A stretch of 64,000 nucleotides of DNA from Owenweeksia sp965229445 (GCA_965229445.1 OZ245876.1:2852001-2916000), one strand, 5' to 3'; positions 33,008 to 42,890 are shown, counted from the stretch's first letter. Numbers and translations: made by a program. Notes: a model not told the origin generated them from the sequence alone.

Positions 33008-35593
33008 ATGAGCAACATTCCAGAACCATCAGATGTATCCGAGCCAATAAACTCTCGCTTAAACAATGCAGACCACTACAGTCATGAGGAGGTTCTGCAG
33101 GCCACAACTGAATACTTCAAGGGCGATGAGCTAGCCGCCACTGTGTGGATGAACAAATATGCTCTTAAGGGATCAGACGGTAAAATATTTGAACTCAGTC
33201 CCGACGATATGCATTGGCGCATGGCCGGTGAAATAGCCAGAATAGAACAAGGATATCCAAACTCACTTTCCAAAGAAGAATTATTTGAAGCCTTTAAAGA
33301 TTTCAGATACATCATTCCTCAGGGTGGACCAATGACCGGCATCGGCAATGAACTCCAGATTGGTTCGCTTTCAAACTGCTTTGTAATTGGTCCGGAAGGT
33401 TCTTGTGATTCATACGGTGCCGTAATGAAAACTGATGAGGAACAGGTTCAGCTCATGAAGAGAAGAGGTGGGGTGGGTCATGATTTATCTCACATTCGTC
33501 CCAAAGGTTCTCCGGTAAAAAACAGTGCTCTAACTTCAACTGGTGTGGTTCCTTTCATGGAGAGATTCAGTAATTCCACCAGAGAGGTGGCACAAGACGG
33601 ACGTCGTGGTGCGCTTATGCTAAGCATTTCCATTGAACATCCGGATGCTGAAAGTTTTATAGATGCCAAGCTGGATGGCACTAAGATCACCGGTGCTAAT
33701 GTTTCGGTGCGCATCGGAGATGATTTTATGAAGGCTGTGCAGTACAATGCTAGCTATACTCAGCGATATCCAGTCAATTCTGAATCAGCGGCAGATACCA
33801 GGGAAATTGAATCTAAAAAGCTCTGGGATAAAATAGTTCACAACGCCTGGAAATCTGCGGAACCGGGAATCCTTTTCTGGGACACTATAATTAAGGAGTC
33901 AATTCCTGATTGCTATGCAGACCTTGGCTTTAAAACTGTGTCAACAAATCCCTGTGGTGAAATTCCGCTCTGTCCTTATGACTCATGCCGCCTGTTAGCA
34001 ATAAACCTCTACAGCTTTGTAGAAAATCCCTTTACGGAGTCCGCAAAATTCAATTTTGAAAAATTAAAAAAGTACACGCGATTGGCTCAGCGTATTGCCG
34101 ATGACATCATAGATCTGGAACTCGAAAAAATTGATGCTATTCTCAACAAAATAATTAGTGACCCTGAATCGCTAGATATCAAAAGAACTGAAATTGATTT
34201 ATGGACTAAAATCCGCGAAAAGTGTGTCAATGGCAGACGAACGGGAACCGGGATAACCGGGGAGGGAGATATGTTAGCGGCGCTTGGATTGACATATGGA
34301 TCGGAAGATTCTTTAGATTTTTGTGAGGAGGTTCACAAGTGCATGGCCATCGAGGCATATCGCAGTTCGGTAGATCTCGCTGCTGAGCGCGGTGCGTTTC
34401 CAATTTTTGATGTGGATAGAGAACTGCATAACCCCTTCATCCTGCGACTAAAACAACATGCTCCGGAGGTCTATAAAAAGATGTGCGAGCAGGGACGTCG
34501 AAACATCGCTTTACTGACGGTAGCACCTACTGGTACTACCAGTATGATGACCCAGACCACCTCCGGAATCGAACCCGTTTTTATGGTTTCGTATAAACGA
34601 CGAAAAAAGGTGAACCCCAATGATCAGAACACCCGCGTAGATTTTACGGACGAGGTAGGCGACCATTGGCAGGAATTCCACGTCTTTCATCACAATTTTA
34701 CGACATGGTTAAAGGCACGTGGCTACGACAGCGAGGAAATATGTTCTTTGCCGCAAGAAGAATTAAACAAAATCATCGCACAATCACCCTATTACGGTGC
34801 CACAGCACAAGATGTTGATTGGCTTAAAAAAGTGCAACTACAGGGAAGAGTCCAAAAGTGGATTGATCACTCCATCAGTGTAACCGTGAACGTTCCCAAT
34901 GATGCCAGTGAAGAATTGGTAGGAAAGATTTATCAAACCGGCTGGGAATCCGGATGCAAAGGAATCACGGTATACCGGGATGGGTCAAGGTCTGGAGTAT
35001 TGGTGTCTTCGGAAGAATCCCAGTCTGGAGTAACCAGGAAAGATTACTCAGTCCCTCCAAAAAGACCGCCTATTCTGGAAGCGGAAGTGCTGCGATTTAA
35101 TAATGGATTAGAGCCCTGGATTGCGGTTATTGGCTTGCTAGACCATCAACCTTACGAAGTATTTACCGGAAAGGCTGAAGACAGTTTCCATCTACCATCA
35201 TTTGTTAGCAAAGGATACGTCCTCAAGGTTAAAACTGATACCGGTAAAAGCAGATACGACTTTAGGTATATAGACAAGGCTGGTTATGAGGTAACCATTG
35301 GTGGGCTTTCACGCTCCTTCGATCCGGAATACTGGAATTATGCCAAGCTCATCAGTGGCGTACTGCGTCATGGCATGCCTTTGCCCTACGTGGTGCATAT
35401 GATTGACAATCTTCACTTAAATGATGAATCTCTCAACACCTGGAAAAGTGGTGTTATTAGAGGACTTAAAAAATATATAAAGCCGGGAACGCTAGCAGTG
35501 GATAGCACCTGCCCAAATTGCAAAGAGGATGCTTTGGTTTATGAAGAGGGCTGTTTGAATTGTAAAAGCTGTGGTCATTCAAAATGTTCATAA
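33008..35593 (+). CDS. nrdJ: Adenosylcobalamin-dependent ribonucleotide reductase (class II)
   Basis: An 861-aa enzyme that reduces ribonucleoside diphosphates to deoxyribonucleotides using adenosylcobalamin. Conserved parts include GGPMTGIGNELQIGSLSNCFVI (about 110-131, active-site Cys), RRGGVGHDLSHIRPKGS, VSTNPCGEIPL near 312 (Cys/Glu pair) and PTGTTSMMTQTTSG near 511. A zinc-binding C-terminus (CPNCKEDALVYEEGCLNCKSCG) follows a linker. The N-terminus is short. No class I or III genes are near. It has its own promoter with an inverted repeat, and I see no cobalamin riboswitch before it. Confidence 0.95.
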   Translation: MSNIPEPSDVSEPINSRLNNADHYSHEEVLQATTEYFKGDELAATVWMNKYALKGSDGKIFELSPDDMHWRMAGEIARIEQGYPNSLSKEELFEAFKDFRYIIPQGGPMTGIGNELQIGSLSNCFVIGPEGSCDSYGAVMKTDEEQVQLMKRRGGVGHDLSHIRPKGSPVKNSALTSTGVVPFMERFSNSTREVAQDGRRGALMLSISIEHPDAESFIDAKLDGTKITGANVSVRIGDDFMKAVQYNASYTQRYPVNSESAADTREIESKKLWDKIVHNAWKSAEPGILFWDTIIKESIPDCYADLGFKTVSTNPCGEIPLCPYDSCRLLAINLYSFVENPFTESAKFNFEKLKKYTRLAQRIADDIIDLELEKIDAILNKIISDPESLDIKRTEIDLWTKIREKCVNGRRTGTGITGEGDMLAALGLTYGSEDSLDFCEEVHKCMAIEAYRSSVDLAAERGAFPIFDVDRELHNPFILRLKQHAPEVYKKMCEQGRRNIALLTVAPTGTTSMMTQTTSGIEPVFMVSYKRRKKVNPNDQNTRVDFTDEVGDHWQEFHVFHHNFTTWLKARGYDSEEICSLPQEELNKIIAQSPYYGATAQDVDWLKKVQLQGRVQKWIDHSISVTVNVPNDASEELVGKIYQTGWESGCKGITVYRDGSRSGVLVSSEESQSGVTRKDYSVPPKRPPILEAEVLRFNNGLEPWIAVIGLLDHQPYEVFTGKAEDSFHLPSFVSKGYVLKVKTDTGKSRYDFRYIDKAGYEVTIGGLSRSFDPEYWNYAKLISGVLRHGMPLPYVVHMIDNLHLNDESLNTWKSGVIRGLKKYIKPGTLAVDSTCPNCKEDALVYEEGCLNCKSCGHSKCS

Positions 35594-35646
35594 ATCTATA
35601 TCCATGGAATATTTTGTAATTTAATGTCCGGATAAACCCGGATATT

Positions 35647-35943
35647 GTGAATTTCAGATACTGGATTGGCCTGGCAGCAATCATGTGTATGTCTTGTCCC
35701 ACGCAGGCAGGTACAGGATCCGCTCATGATGCCCCTCTTTTAACCTTGGCGATTGTGGTCTTTCTTTTGCTCATCGCCGCTATTCTGCAGGGCGTAGATT
35801 ACTTGAAGAAGAATGGCTTAGCCATGATTGAACAAGCACAGAAATTCACCTTTAATCTATTTGACAAGCTCAAAAATATTTTCGATCATATCAATTCCCG
35901 CTATCTTCAGATTGAGCCAACAAGCATTAGTCGCCCGCATTAA
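35647..35943 (+). CDS. Small protein with signal-like N-terminus and one membrane segment
   Basis: A 98-aa protein from GTG 35647. The N-terminus (MNFRYWIGLAAIMCMSCPTQ) may be a signal peptide with a lipobox-like Cys. A second hydrophobic segment lies at about 31-50 (LLTLAIVVFLLLIAAILQGV), and the tail is mildly amphipathic. No family is recognised. It could form a small membrane complex with an unseen partner. Confidence 0.5.
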   Translation: MNFRYWIGLAAIMCMSCPTQAGTGSAHDAPLLTLAIVVFLLLIAAILQGVDYLKKNGLAMIEQAQKFTFNLFDKLKNIFDHINSRYLQIEPTSISRPH

Positions 35944-36059
35944 CCTTGGCTGATATGAAATTTAATTTCCCTTCCTGCCATGACATTCGGTCCTCAATTA
36001 GCTCATTCCCCAGAACAAGCCAATAGCTAAAGCAGCGCAATAGATTTATATTCGCTGCG

Positions 36060-37352
36060 ATGCGTAATCGAAAAACTCAAAATGCCTGGGCCTTTTATGA
36101 TTGGGCAAACTCGGTTTACTCGCTGGTAATCAGCACTGCGGTATTTCCCATTTACTTTGAAGCGGCTACAGTGGCGGAAGGACGTGAATTGGTTGAAATA
36201 TTTGGTTTTGAAGCGCGCAACACCGTCATCTATAGTTATAGCCTGTCCGTTTCCTTCTTACTGGTAGCTATCCTCTCACCGCTACTCTCTGGTATTGCTG
36301 ACTATACCGGTAAAAAGAAAAGATTCTTGCAGTTTTTCTGCTACCTGGGAGCCGCTTCTTGCTCCGCCCTGTTTTTCTTCTATGGACGAAACATCTATTA
36401 CGGACTGGGATTTAGCATGTTAGCCAGTATTGGATTTTGGGGAAGCCTGGTATTCTACAATGCCTTTCTACCAGAAATTGCAAAACCTAATGAGCAAGAT
36501 AAACTCAGTGCCAAGGGCTTCGCACTAGGTTATGCCGGTGCGGCCCTACTCTTGATCCTCAATTTATTAATGATTCAGATGCCCGAAAGTTTTGGCCTGG
36601 CCGATTCTGGGGAAGCATCCAGATTTAGCTTTTTATTGGTGGGAATCTGGTGGGTAGGATTTGCTCAAATCACGTTCAGAAGCTTACCAGACAATCCCTA
36701 CAAAAGAAAGCCGGGGAAAAGATGGTTTTTAAAAGGCTACCAGGAACTGGTAAAGGTTGGCAGACAGATGCGCCAATTAAAATCGCTAAGGCGGTTTCTC
36801 TATAGCTTCTTTACTTACAGCATTGGTGTACAAACGGTCATGTACCTCGCCAGTTTATTTGGGAAAACTGAATTGGGGCTAGATACATCTACTCTAATCC
36901 TGACCATTCTGATCATTCAGTTTGTAGGTATCGCCGGATCAATGATTTTTTCAGGGCTCGCAAAAAAACTGGGCAACTTAATGGCTCTGAAAATCAGCAT
37001 CGTTATTTGGGCCGGCATTTGCTTTGGGGCCTATACATTATCTAAAGATGATCCCCATGTGGTCTATAAATTTTATGTCATTGGCGGTTTAGTAGGCTTA
37101 GTAATGGGTGGCATACAAGCCATTAGCAGAAGTACCTATTCCAAAATGCTACCAAAAACACACTCACATGCCAGCTTCTTCAGCTTCTATGATGTCTCAG
37201 AAAAGATTGCCATAGTAGCCGGAACCATGGTCTATGGCTACTTAATTCATGTTACTGGCAGCATGAAAATGAGTGCCCTGACGTTGAGCGTCTTTTTTGC
37301 AGTAGCCTTGCTGCTCATGTATCGGGTAAAGAAAACTAAATTCGTGAGGTAA
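36060..37352 (+). CDS. MFS transporter of the UMF1/Atg22 type
   Basis: A 430-aa protein with about 12 membrane segments. The start NRKTQNAWAFYDWANSVYS is diagnostic of the UMF1 (Vps22/Atg22-like) group of major facilitators. GIADYTGKKKRFLQFF (about 78-93) matches the loop 2-3 motif, and QAISRSTYSKMLPK near 352 the later conserved loop. In fungi the homologue exports amino acids from the vacuole; the bacterial substrate is not known. The gene is monocistronic and ends ten bases before a convergent OB-fold gene. Confidence 0.9.
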   Translation: MRNRKTQNAWAFYDWANSVYSLVISTAVFPIYFEAATVAEGRELVEIFGFEARNTVIYSYSLSVSFLLVAILSPLLSGIADYTGKKKRFLQFFCYLGAASCSALFFFYGRNIYYGLGFSMLASIGFWGSLVFYNAFLPEIAKPNEQDKLSAKGFALGYAGAALLLILNLLMIQMPESFGLADSGEASRFSFLLVGIWWVGFAQITFRSLPDNPYKRKPGKRWFLKGYQELVKVGRQMRQLKSLRRFLYSFFTYSIGVQTVMYLASLFGKTELGLDTSTLILTILIIQFVGIAGSMIFSGLAKKLGNLMALKISIVIWAGICFGAYTLSKDDPHVVYKFYVIGGLVGLVMGGIQAISRSTYSKMLPKTHSHASFFSFYDVSEKIAIVAGTMVYGYLIHVTGSMKMSALTLSVFFAVALLLMYRVKKTKFVR

Positions 37353-37362
37353 GCGGAGATCG

Positions 37363-37752
37363 CTATTTCTCAAAATGGCAAAAGTCCATTCTCACTTCTC
37401 CAAAAAGTTCATCATACCCAACCACTCTACCTTTGATGTCTACTCTATCTCCAGGCTTTATACCCGCTGTAGATTCCTCTTCATGCATATGACAATAAAC
37501 GCCGGATACAAGTGTGATGCTTGAAGAATCCACTTCACTTACTTCACCGCCAATCAGAATAACATGATCGAGAAACTTCGCATTGGCTGATTGCTCGGAA
37601 CTTTGATATAATTTCACCACTTCTGCTGCTTCAATCTCATGCCTGGCATCTTCCTGCGTAATATCGCGATGGGGTTTATTGAAGAGATAAACCACCACAC
37701 TAACCACAATTAGGATGATAACCGCCCCTCCTATTAATAATATTTTTCTCAT
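37363..37752 (-). CDS. OB-fold (tRNA_anti-like) membrane-anchored protein
   Basis: A 129-aa protein. The first 25 residues are one uncleaved-looking membrane segment (ILLIGGAVIILIVVSVVVYLF). The rest matches the tRNA_anti-like OB fold: YQSSEQSANAKFLDHVILIGGEV, SSSITLVSGVYCHMHEEE, GDRVDIKGRVVGYDELFGEV, with the closing Cys of FCHFEK. Members are periplasmic and of unknown role, sometimes near YceI-type genes; here a YceI gene lies 1.5 kb away. It faces the MFS gene. Confidence 0.8.
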   Translation of the reverse strand: MRKILLIGGAVIILIVVSVVVYLFNKPHRDITQEDARHEIEAAEVVKLYQSSEQSANAKFLDHVILIGGEVSEVDSSSITLVSGVYCHMHEEESTAGIKPGDRVDIKGRVVGYDELFGEVRMDFCHFEK

Positions 37753-37941
37753 TTCTTTTTGCTCAAATTAGGTTTCCTATCAAATAATATAATGACTTTC
37801 AGACTGTTTTATTCTATGCAAAGTATTGTTTTCTACCAAGACAAAGCTTCGTACTCGCTGTGAAATTAAAAATTGCAATATTTACCATCACCAAGCCTTT
37901 GCATGAAAAACGACGTAAGTTTTAGAAACGATAACAGGTTA

Positions 37942-38691
37942 ATGGCACATCGAATTTTCTTTATCCTGATGGTAGTCTTAACTACCTTTAGCTGTAAACA
38001 TGATGCATTTCCTGCTCCTCCGAGATTGGTAAACCCGCAGGATTCCAGCCTGGTAGAGCCGGATGATACTTGTGACCCCAAGGTGGTTTATTTCAATCAG
38101 GTGCAGCAGATCTTTAACTCGAACTGCGCCACAGCTGATTGCCACGACATGCCAAACGACACCAACGACCAAATTGGGTTGGGTACCTACAATGATATTG
38201 TAACCACGGTCATCGATGATGGTAAGTTTGATGACCTGTTAGAGCTTATTAAATGGGAGGACTGGGATCCTAGCTTTGTAAATAACCCCGGTAAGTGGAC
38301 CAAGGTGATGCCTCCCTATCCCACAGAAAAACTGCCAGACTCCTTAATTCAGCTTATTGAGACCTGGTATGATCAAGGCTATACAGATAAAACCTGCTTT
38401 TCCTGTGACACCTCCAATGTTACCTGGGATTCGAAAGTAGAATCACTGATTCGACTGAATTGTCACACTAGTGGTTGCCACGGACAATTTGACCCACAAG
38501 GTGGAACCTTGATTACCAAGGCGGAAGTGATGGCGGCGATGCAAGATTCCAGCACCTATTTTATGGCAAGATTGCGTCATGACCCAGGTTTACCAGCTGG
38601 TATAGAATGGATGCCCAAAGGTTCATTAACGCGCATATCTGATTGCAAGATTGCCAGCCTTGAAATTTGGGCGGCCAACAATTATCCATAA
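37942..38691 (+). CDS. Lipoprotein with two CX4CH cytochrome-like motifs
   Basis: Using ATG 37942 the product has about 249 aa and a lipoprotein signal (MAHRIFFILMVVLTTFSC). A longer frame from 37873 lacks this. Two haem-type motifs of the form CX4CH are present: NCATADCHD (about 51-59) and NCHTSGCHG (about 175-183). Each is preceded by an IF or LI plus N pattern, as in the Bacteroidota cytochrome-like lipoproteins. CX4CH can bind haem c, although less usual than CXXCH. Related proteins appear together with YceI and DUF5777 genes, as here, forming a probable membrane redox cluster. Confidence 0.75.
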   Translation: MAHRIFFILMVVLTTFSCKHDAFPAPPRLVNPQDSSLVEPDDTCDPKVVYFNQVQQIFNSNCATADCHDMPNDTNDQIGLGTYNDIVTTVIDDGKFDDLLELIKWEDWDPSFVNNPGKWTKVMPPYPTEKLPDSLIQLIETWYDQGYTDKTCFSCDTSNVTWDSKVESLIRLNCHTSGCHGQFDPQGGTLITKAEVMAAMQDSSTYFMARLRHDPGLPAGIEWMPKGSLTRISDCKIASLEIWAANNYP

Positions 38692-38890
38692 ACTCCGCAG
38701 CAATAAATCCAAAATTACTTTTACCACGTAGGTATAGCATGAAATCAATCGAAACATTATCAGATAGTACCAATTCTCGAATCGGAATAGAATTTGGTAT
38801 GTTAAAATCAGATACTTCCCATATGCTTGCCTTACATCTATATAAATCAAGCTACGGTTGTGGTATAACTCAAACTAATAATACTGACTC

Positions 38891-39262
38891 ATGATTAGGA
38901 AAATCGCACTTCTTTCAATTGCTATTCTCCTGGTCTTTAGTTGTTACCGAGATAATAAGGAGGAAATATATCAGAATTATGAACCCTGTGTCATTGACAC
39001 AACATTGCAAGTTACCTACACTGCAGATATAGCTCCCCTTCTCGCTACGAACTGTGCGCTGGGCGGATGTCACAACAGTAAATCACGACAGTCAGGATTG
39101 GACTTAAGCACCTATGCTGATGCGCGAAAGATTGCCTTAAATGATAAATTAATCAATAGAGTTACCGGATCTGGATCAATCATGCCCCCCAGTGGTTCTC
39201 TAAGGCAATGTGATATAGATAAATTACAAATCTGGGTCAACGAAGGGGCACTTAACAATTAA
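38891..39262 (+). CDS. Small CX4CH cytochrome-like lipoprotein
   Basis: A 123-aa protein with a type II signal peptide (IRKIALLSIAILLVFSC). One motif NCALGGCHNSKS (CX4CH, about 54-63) is followed by LDLSTYADARKIA and a C-terminal GSIMPPSGSLRQCD segment whose Met may be the distal ligand. It is a single-domain version of the upstream 249-aa protein. The stop is 12 bases before the YceI gene, so the two are co-transcribed. Confidence 0.75.
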   Translation: MIRKIALLSIAILLVFSCYRDNKEEIYQNYEPCVIDTTLQVTYTADIAPLLATNCALGGCHNSKSRQSGLDLSTYADARKIALNDKLINRVTGSGSIMPPSGSLRQCDIDKLQIWVNEGALNN

Positions 39263-39274
39263 ATAAATGGCACA

Positions 39275-39820
39275 ATGAAAAAGCTGATTCTACTTACATT
39301 TCTACTTGCAGGACTACAAAGTCTTAATGCTCAGCAATATTTCACAAGAACAGGCACTGTCGAATTCTTTTCTGCCACAGCGGTAGAGAATATTCATGCC
39401 GTAAATAAGCAGGTTTCCAGCGTACTTGATTTGGACAAGATGGAATTTGCCTTTCTGGTGCCAATTAAGGCTTTTCGCTTTGAGAAAGCGCTGATGCAAG
39501 AGCATTTCAATGAAAATTATATGGAAAGCGGTGAGTTTCCAAACGGTTCGTTTAAGGGTAAAATATCTGGACTGAAAGGAGTGAATTTAAAGGAAGATGG
39601 TACCCACCGTATAAAGCTTACGGGTACGATGACCATTCACGGCGTTGAAAAGCAGATTGAGGAGCAGGCCATGCTGACCATCAAGGATGGTAAAATGTCA
39701 CTTAGCTCTAATTTTATTCTCCGACCTGAAGATTATGCCGTTAAGATACCGGCAGGAAAAAGAGATAATATTTCTGAATCTTTGGATTTGACCGTAAATA
39801 TGGAATATGCGAAAAAATAA
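39275..39820 (+). CDS. YceI-family periplasmic protein
   Basis: A 181-aa protein with a cleavable signal peptide (KKLILLTFLLAGLQSLNAQ). The mature part matches the YceI lipocalin-like barrel that binds isoprenoid lipids: FFSATAVENIHAVNKQVSS, EFAFLVPIKAFRFEKALMQEHFN, FPNGSFKGKI, TGTMTIHGVEKQI (about 129-141). It lies between the CX4CH lipoproteins and a DUF5777 barrel gene, which starts within its last 14 bases. The cluster suggests a quinone- or haem-linked periplasmic role. Confidence 0.88.
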   Translation: MKKLILLTFLLAGLQSLNAQQYFTRTGTVEFFSATAVENIHAVNKQVSSVLDLDKMEFAFLVPIKAFRFEKALMQEHFNENYMESGEFPNGSFKGKISGLKGVNLKEDGTHRIKLTGTMTIHGVEKQIEEQAMLTIKDGKMSLSSNFILRPEDYAVKIPAGKRDNISESLDLTVNMEYAKK

Positions 39821-40754
39821 ACTGCCCGGATTTCTAGGTTTGATCGCATTATTGTTCTGTACTCAACTGATGTGGGCTCAGGATGACTTGTTGGATCTTC
39901 TCGAACAAGAGGAAGGTGAAGATACCGTTTATGCATTCGCAACTTTTAAGGGCACTCGAGTTATTAATCTACAATCGCCAGAGCTCCCCGGAAAAGGAGT
40001 GCTGCAGTACATCTTCATGCACCGCTTCGGATCATTTAGCGACGATTATTTCTACAATTTTTTAGGCATGAACGTAGCCGAAGTAGCGCTTCAGCTGGAT
40101 TATGGCATTACTGATAAGCTAAACTTTGGTCTCGCGTATGGCAGCGCTACGCCACGCACCTATAATGCCTTTCTCAAGTACAAGATTCTTAGACAAAGCT
40201 CGGGTGGAAGAACTATGCCTATCACACTCACCGCATACTCTTCGATCTTTTACAATGCGGAAAGATGGAACGATACGCTACCACACAATGAGTCCGATCG
40301 TTTGTCCTACGTCAATCAATTGGTAATTGCCCGAAAGTTTAACAAAAACTTTTCCATGGAGATTGTACCGACTCACACGCACTTTAACCTGGTGAGTTTA
40401 AAATCGGAATCCAATGATATTTTCTCCCTGGGGGTGGGTTTGAGGCATAAAGTAAGTCCACAAATTGCCGTTACGGCCGAGTATATTTATCAACTTAACC
40501 CTTTGGAAACCAATCTGCAATCTTCGGCTTTAGATATTATTCCTCAGGAAAATCAAAACTCCTTGTCTGTAGGAGTTGATATTGAAACCGGTGGTCATGT
40601 CTTTCAAATTTTTCTTACCAATTCCCGCGGCGTTTCCGACCCCTATGTCATAGCGCAAACTCCTGGTTCATGGTTAGATGGCGATATACATCTTGGATTT
40701 AATATTTCAAGAGTGTTTACCATTGTCAGACCAAAGGAGTATAGCGACTTCTGA
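39807..40754 (+). CDS. DUF5777-family outer-membrane beta-barrel protein
   Basis: A 315-aa protein with a signal peptide (MRKNKLPGFLGLIALLFCTQ, cut after WA). The mature part has alternating hydrophobic strands and conserved DUF5777 parts: FKGTRVINLQSPELPGKGVLQ, MHRFGSF, AEVALQLDYGITDKLNFGLA and SNDIFSLGVGLRHKVSPQ. A barrel of about a dozen strands would sit in the outer membrane. The start lies inside the YceI gene, so it is tightly coupled. Function is unknown. Confidence 0.85.
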   Translation: MRKNKLPGFLGLIALLFCTQLMWAQDDLLDLLEQEEGEDTVYAFATFKGTRVINLQSPELPGKGVLQYIFMHRFGSFSDDYFYNFLGMNVAEVALQLDYGITDKLNFGLAYGSATPRTYNAFLKYKILRQSSGGRTMPITLTAYSSIFYNAERWNDTLPHNESDRLSYVNQLVIARKFNKNFSMEIVPTHTHFNLVSLKSESNDIFSLGVGLRHKVSPQIAVTAEYIYQLNPLETNLQSSALDIIPQENQNSLSVGVDIETGGHVFQIFLTNSRGVSDPYVIAQTPGSWLDGDIHLGFNISRVFTIVRPKEYSDF

Positions 40755-40781
40755 TGCTTACTTTTACCGAAAATTAAGAAC

Positions 40782-41999
40782 TTGGAAGATCATTTCGACC
40801 TTGGAGTAATTGGTGGGGGCATTGTTGGCCTGGCCACAGCTTATAAGTACCAGCTCAAACATCCCGAAAAGAGCATCGCTATATTTGAAAAAGAAGACCG
40901 GGTTGCCGCACACCAAACCGGAAGAAATTCGGGAGTGATACACTCCGGAATCTATTACAAACCCGGTTCATACAAAGCCTTAAACTGTGTTGATGGCAGG
41001 AAGCAGCTAGTAGAGTTTGCTTCAAAGTATGACATACCCCATGATGTTTGCGGCAAGATTATTCTGGCTACCGCAGAGCAGGAATTGCCAATCTTGGATG
41101 CCATCTTCAAGAAGGGAATTGCCAATGAAATCGAGGGGATTCGCAAAATAGGTGTGGCTGAAATAAAGGATCTTGAACCCCACGCCGAAGGAGTTGCGGC
41201 AATCCATGTGCCGGTAACAGGAATCATAGATTTTAAGGCAGTTTGTGCCAGACTGTTTGAATTGGTGAAGCAAATAAACCCTGGCAGCGAAATTTTCTAC
41301 AACACGGCTGTGACCGGTATTCATAATAATGGCGATGAGAGTGGTGTAGAAACCAATCGGGGAAATTTTAAGCTCCGTCACAAAGTATTTTGTGCCGGGC
41401 TTCAGGCGGATAGAATGGCCAGATTGGAAGGCATAAAACTAGATATGCGTATCGTTGGCTTCCGCGGAGATTATTATGAGCTTTCAGATGCTGGGAAACA
41501 CAAAGTGAAAGACCTCATTTATCCGGTGCCGGATCCAAATTTTCCTTTCCTGGGTGTACATTTTACCCGTATGACGGATGGTTCTGTGGAGTGCGGACCG
41601 AACGCGGTATTCTCGTTCAAACGTGAAGGTTATTCCCGCACGGCCTTTAATTTGAAAGATAGCTTTGAAGCCCTTAGCTTTAAGGGCACCTGGAAGCTTT
41701 TTGCCAAGCATCCTTCCAAGGGTCTGGATGAATACAAACGGGCGTTTTCCAAAAAATTATTTCTCAGAGAACTACAAAAGATGATTCCAGGTTTAGTGGA
41801 TAGTGATATTGTAGAAGGAAGATCTGGCGTTCGCGCTCAGGCTCTAAAATCCGATGGTAGTTTGGTAGATGACTTTTACCTGGAATACGGACCAAAATCT
41901 GTCCATGTCATCAATGCTCCCTCTCCGGCAGCTACCGCCTGCTTATCTATTGCCGATCACATTGTAGAAAAAATAGACGCCTCAGCCCATTCGAACTAA
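40782..41999 (+). CDS. lhgO: L-2-hydroxyglutarate oxidase
   Basis: A 405-aa flavoenzyme from TTG 40782; no ATG fits the family start. The FAD-binding motif DLGVIGGGIVGLATAY lies at about 6-21. RVAAHQTGRNSGVIHSGIYY near 45-64 is characteristic of LhgO (YgaF), which oxidises L-2-hydroxyglutarate to 2-oxoglutarate at the inner membrane and feeds electrons to quinone. VRAQALKSDGSLVDDF near 350 is the conserved C-terminal part. Full length. Its end overlaps the convergent type IX cargo gene by four bases. Confidence 0.92.
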   Translation: MEDHFDLGVIGGGIVGLATAYKYQLKHPEKSIAIFEKEDRVAAHQTGRNSGVIHSGIYYKPGSYKALNCVDGRKQLVEFASKYDIPHDVCGKIILATAEQELPILDAIFKKGIANEIEGIRKIGVAEIKDLEPHAEGVAAIHVPVTGIIDFKAVCARLFELVKQINPGSEIFYNTAVTGIHNNGDESGVETNRGNFKLRHKVFCAGLQADRMARLEGIKLDMRIVGFRGDYYELSDAGKHKVKDLIYPVPDPNFPFLGVHFTRMTDGSVECGPNAVFSFKREGYSRTAFNLKDSFEALSFKGTWKLFAKHPSKGLDEYKRAFSKKLFLRELQKMIPGLVDSDIVEGRSGVRAQALKSDGSLVDDFYLEYGPKSVHVINAPSPAATACLSIADHIVEKIDASAHSN

Positions 42000-42856
42000 T
42001 AAACCACCACTTTTTTACTGGCCTCCACACCGGCACTCCGAATTACGGCAACCAATACCCCCTCTGGTAAACCTTCTAAAGGATAGCTTCCGACCTCCGT
42101 ACTTAACTCCTCCTCTTTGATCAACTTACCTGACAAATCGAAAAAACTTATGCTGGCGACATCACGGTGACCATCAGGAAAGCTATAATCCAAATACTGA
42201 CCTCTTTGAGCCAATTCTATCACGGGCAACCCCGGCTCATCAACTCCGATAGGTGAGCCAAACCCTGCTCTTATCATAGAATCCGGTACCGTAACATAGG
42301 CAAAATCTTTAATAGTTACAGACCGCAAATCCGCAGCCACATCAACCCTAATCCAACCATAATAATTCTCCACTAAGCTATCGAGGTTCCCTAAGAACTT
42401 CACGCCCAGAAAACCATCAGAAACACCACCGGTGAACTGACTGTTTGGATATGAAACGCCATCGACAATTAGTCCCAAATAGCCTAGTCTGTCATTCGCG
42501 CCTACTCCGTTGAAAGGTTTACCCGGCCCAATAGTATCACCCACATTTAAACGAAAGGGGTAATTATAATTCCCGTAATCCAATCCAAGAACCTGATTTC
42601 CCGCCGGTCCGCGAGCCTGAATGGTAACCCCGGTAATATCAAAGTTGGTACTATCAACAATTTGATTTATTCGGAAATCAACCACACCATTCGTATCAAG
42701 GTCAATATCAAAACTTTGCCCGTTCTGATCCAAGGTAGTGTCAACCACGGTGAGAATAGTATCTGCCTGGGCTTGGACCCCGCCAGCCGCCAATATAGCA
42801 GACACCACCCCTGAGTATCGAAGAAGCACAGACTCTCGTGAACTATCGTTTTTCAT
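41996..42856 (-). CDS. Secreted protein with type IX sorting domain
   Basis: A 286-aa protein. The signal peptide ends near residue 30 (VSAILAAGGVQAQA). The middle part contains FDIDLDTNGVVDFRI, a calcium-binding-like acidic segment, then a beta-rich domain (GYLGLIVDGVSYPN, YYGWIRVDVA). The last 70 residues are a type A sorting domain: SISFFDLSGKLIKEEEL, YPLEGLPEGVLVAVIRS, SKKVVVY. It would be transported through the type IX system and attached to the surface. No catalytic motif is seen. Its only neighbour in the same direction is the phosphodiesterase fusion. Confidence 0.85.
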   Translation of the reverse strand: MKNDSSRESVLLRYSGVVSAILAAGGVQAQADTILTVVDTTLDQNGQSFDIDLDTNGVVDFRINQIVDSTNFDITGVTIQARGPAGNQVLGLDYGNYNYPFRLNVGDTIGPGKPFNGVGANDRLGYLGLIVDGVSYPNSQFTGGVSDGFLGVKFLGNLDSLVENYYGWIRVDVAADLRSVTIKDFAYVTVPDSMIRAGFGSPIGVDEPGLPVIELAQRGQYLDYSFPDGHRDVASISFFDLSGKLIKEEELSTEVGSYPLEGLPEGVLVAVIRSAGVEASKKVVVY

Positions 42857-42890
42857 GATTCAATATTCGATTAGCAAAAATGACTAAAAA

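Noticed and set aside
35627..35642. Hairpin TCCGG/CCGGA behind nrdJ as a terminator
   Set aside because: The stem is only five pairs and no T tract follows.
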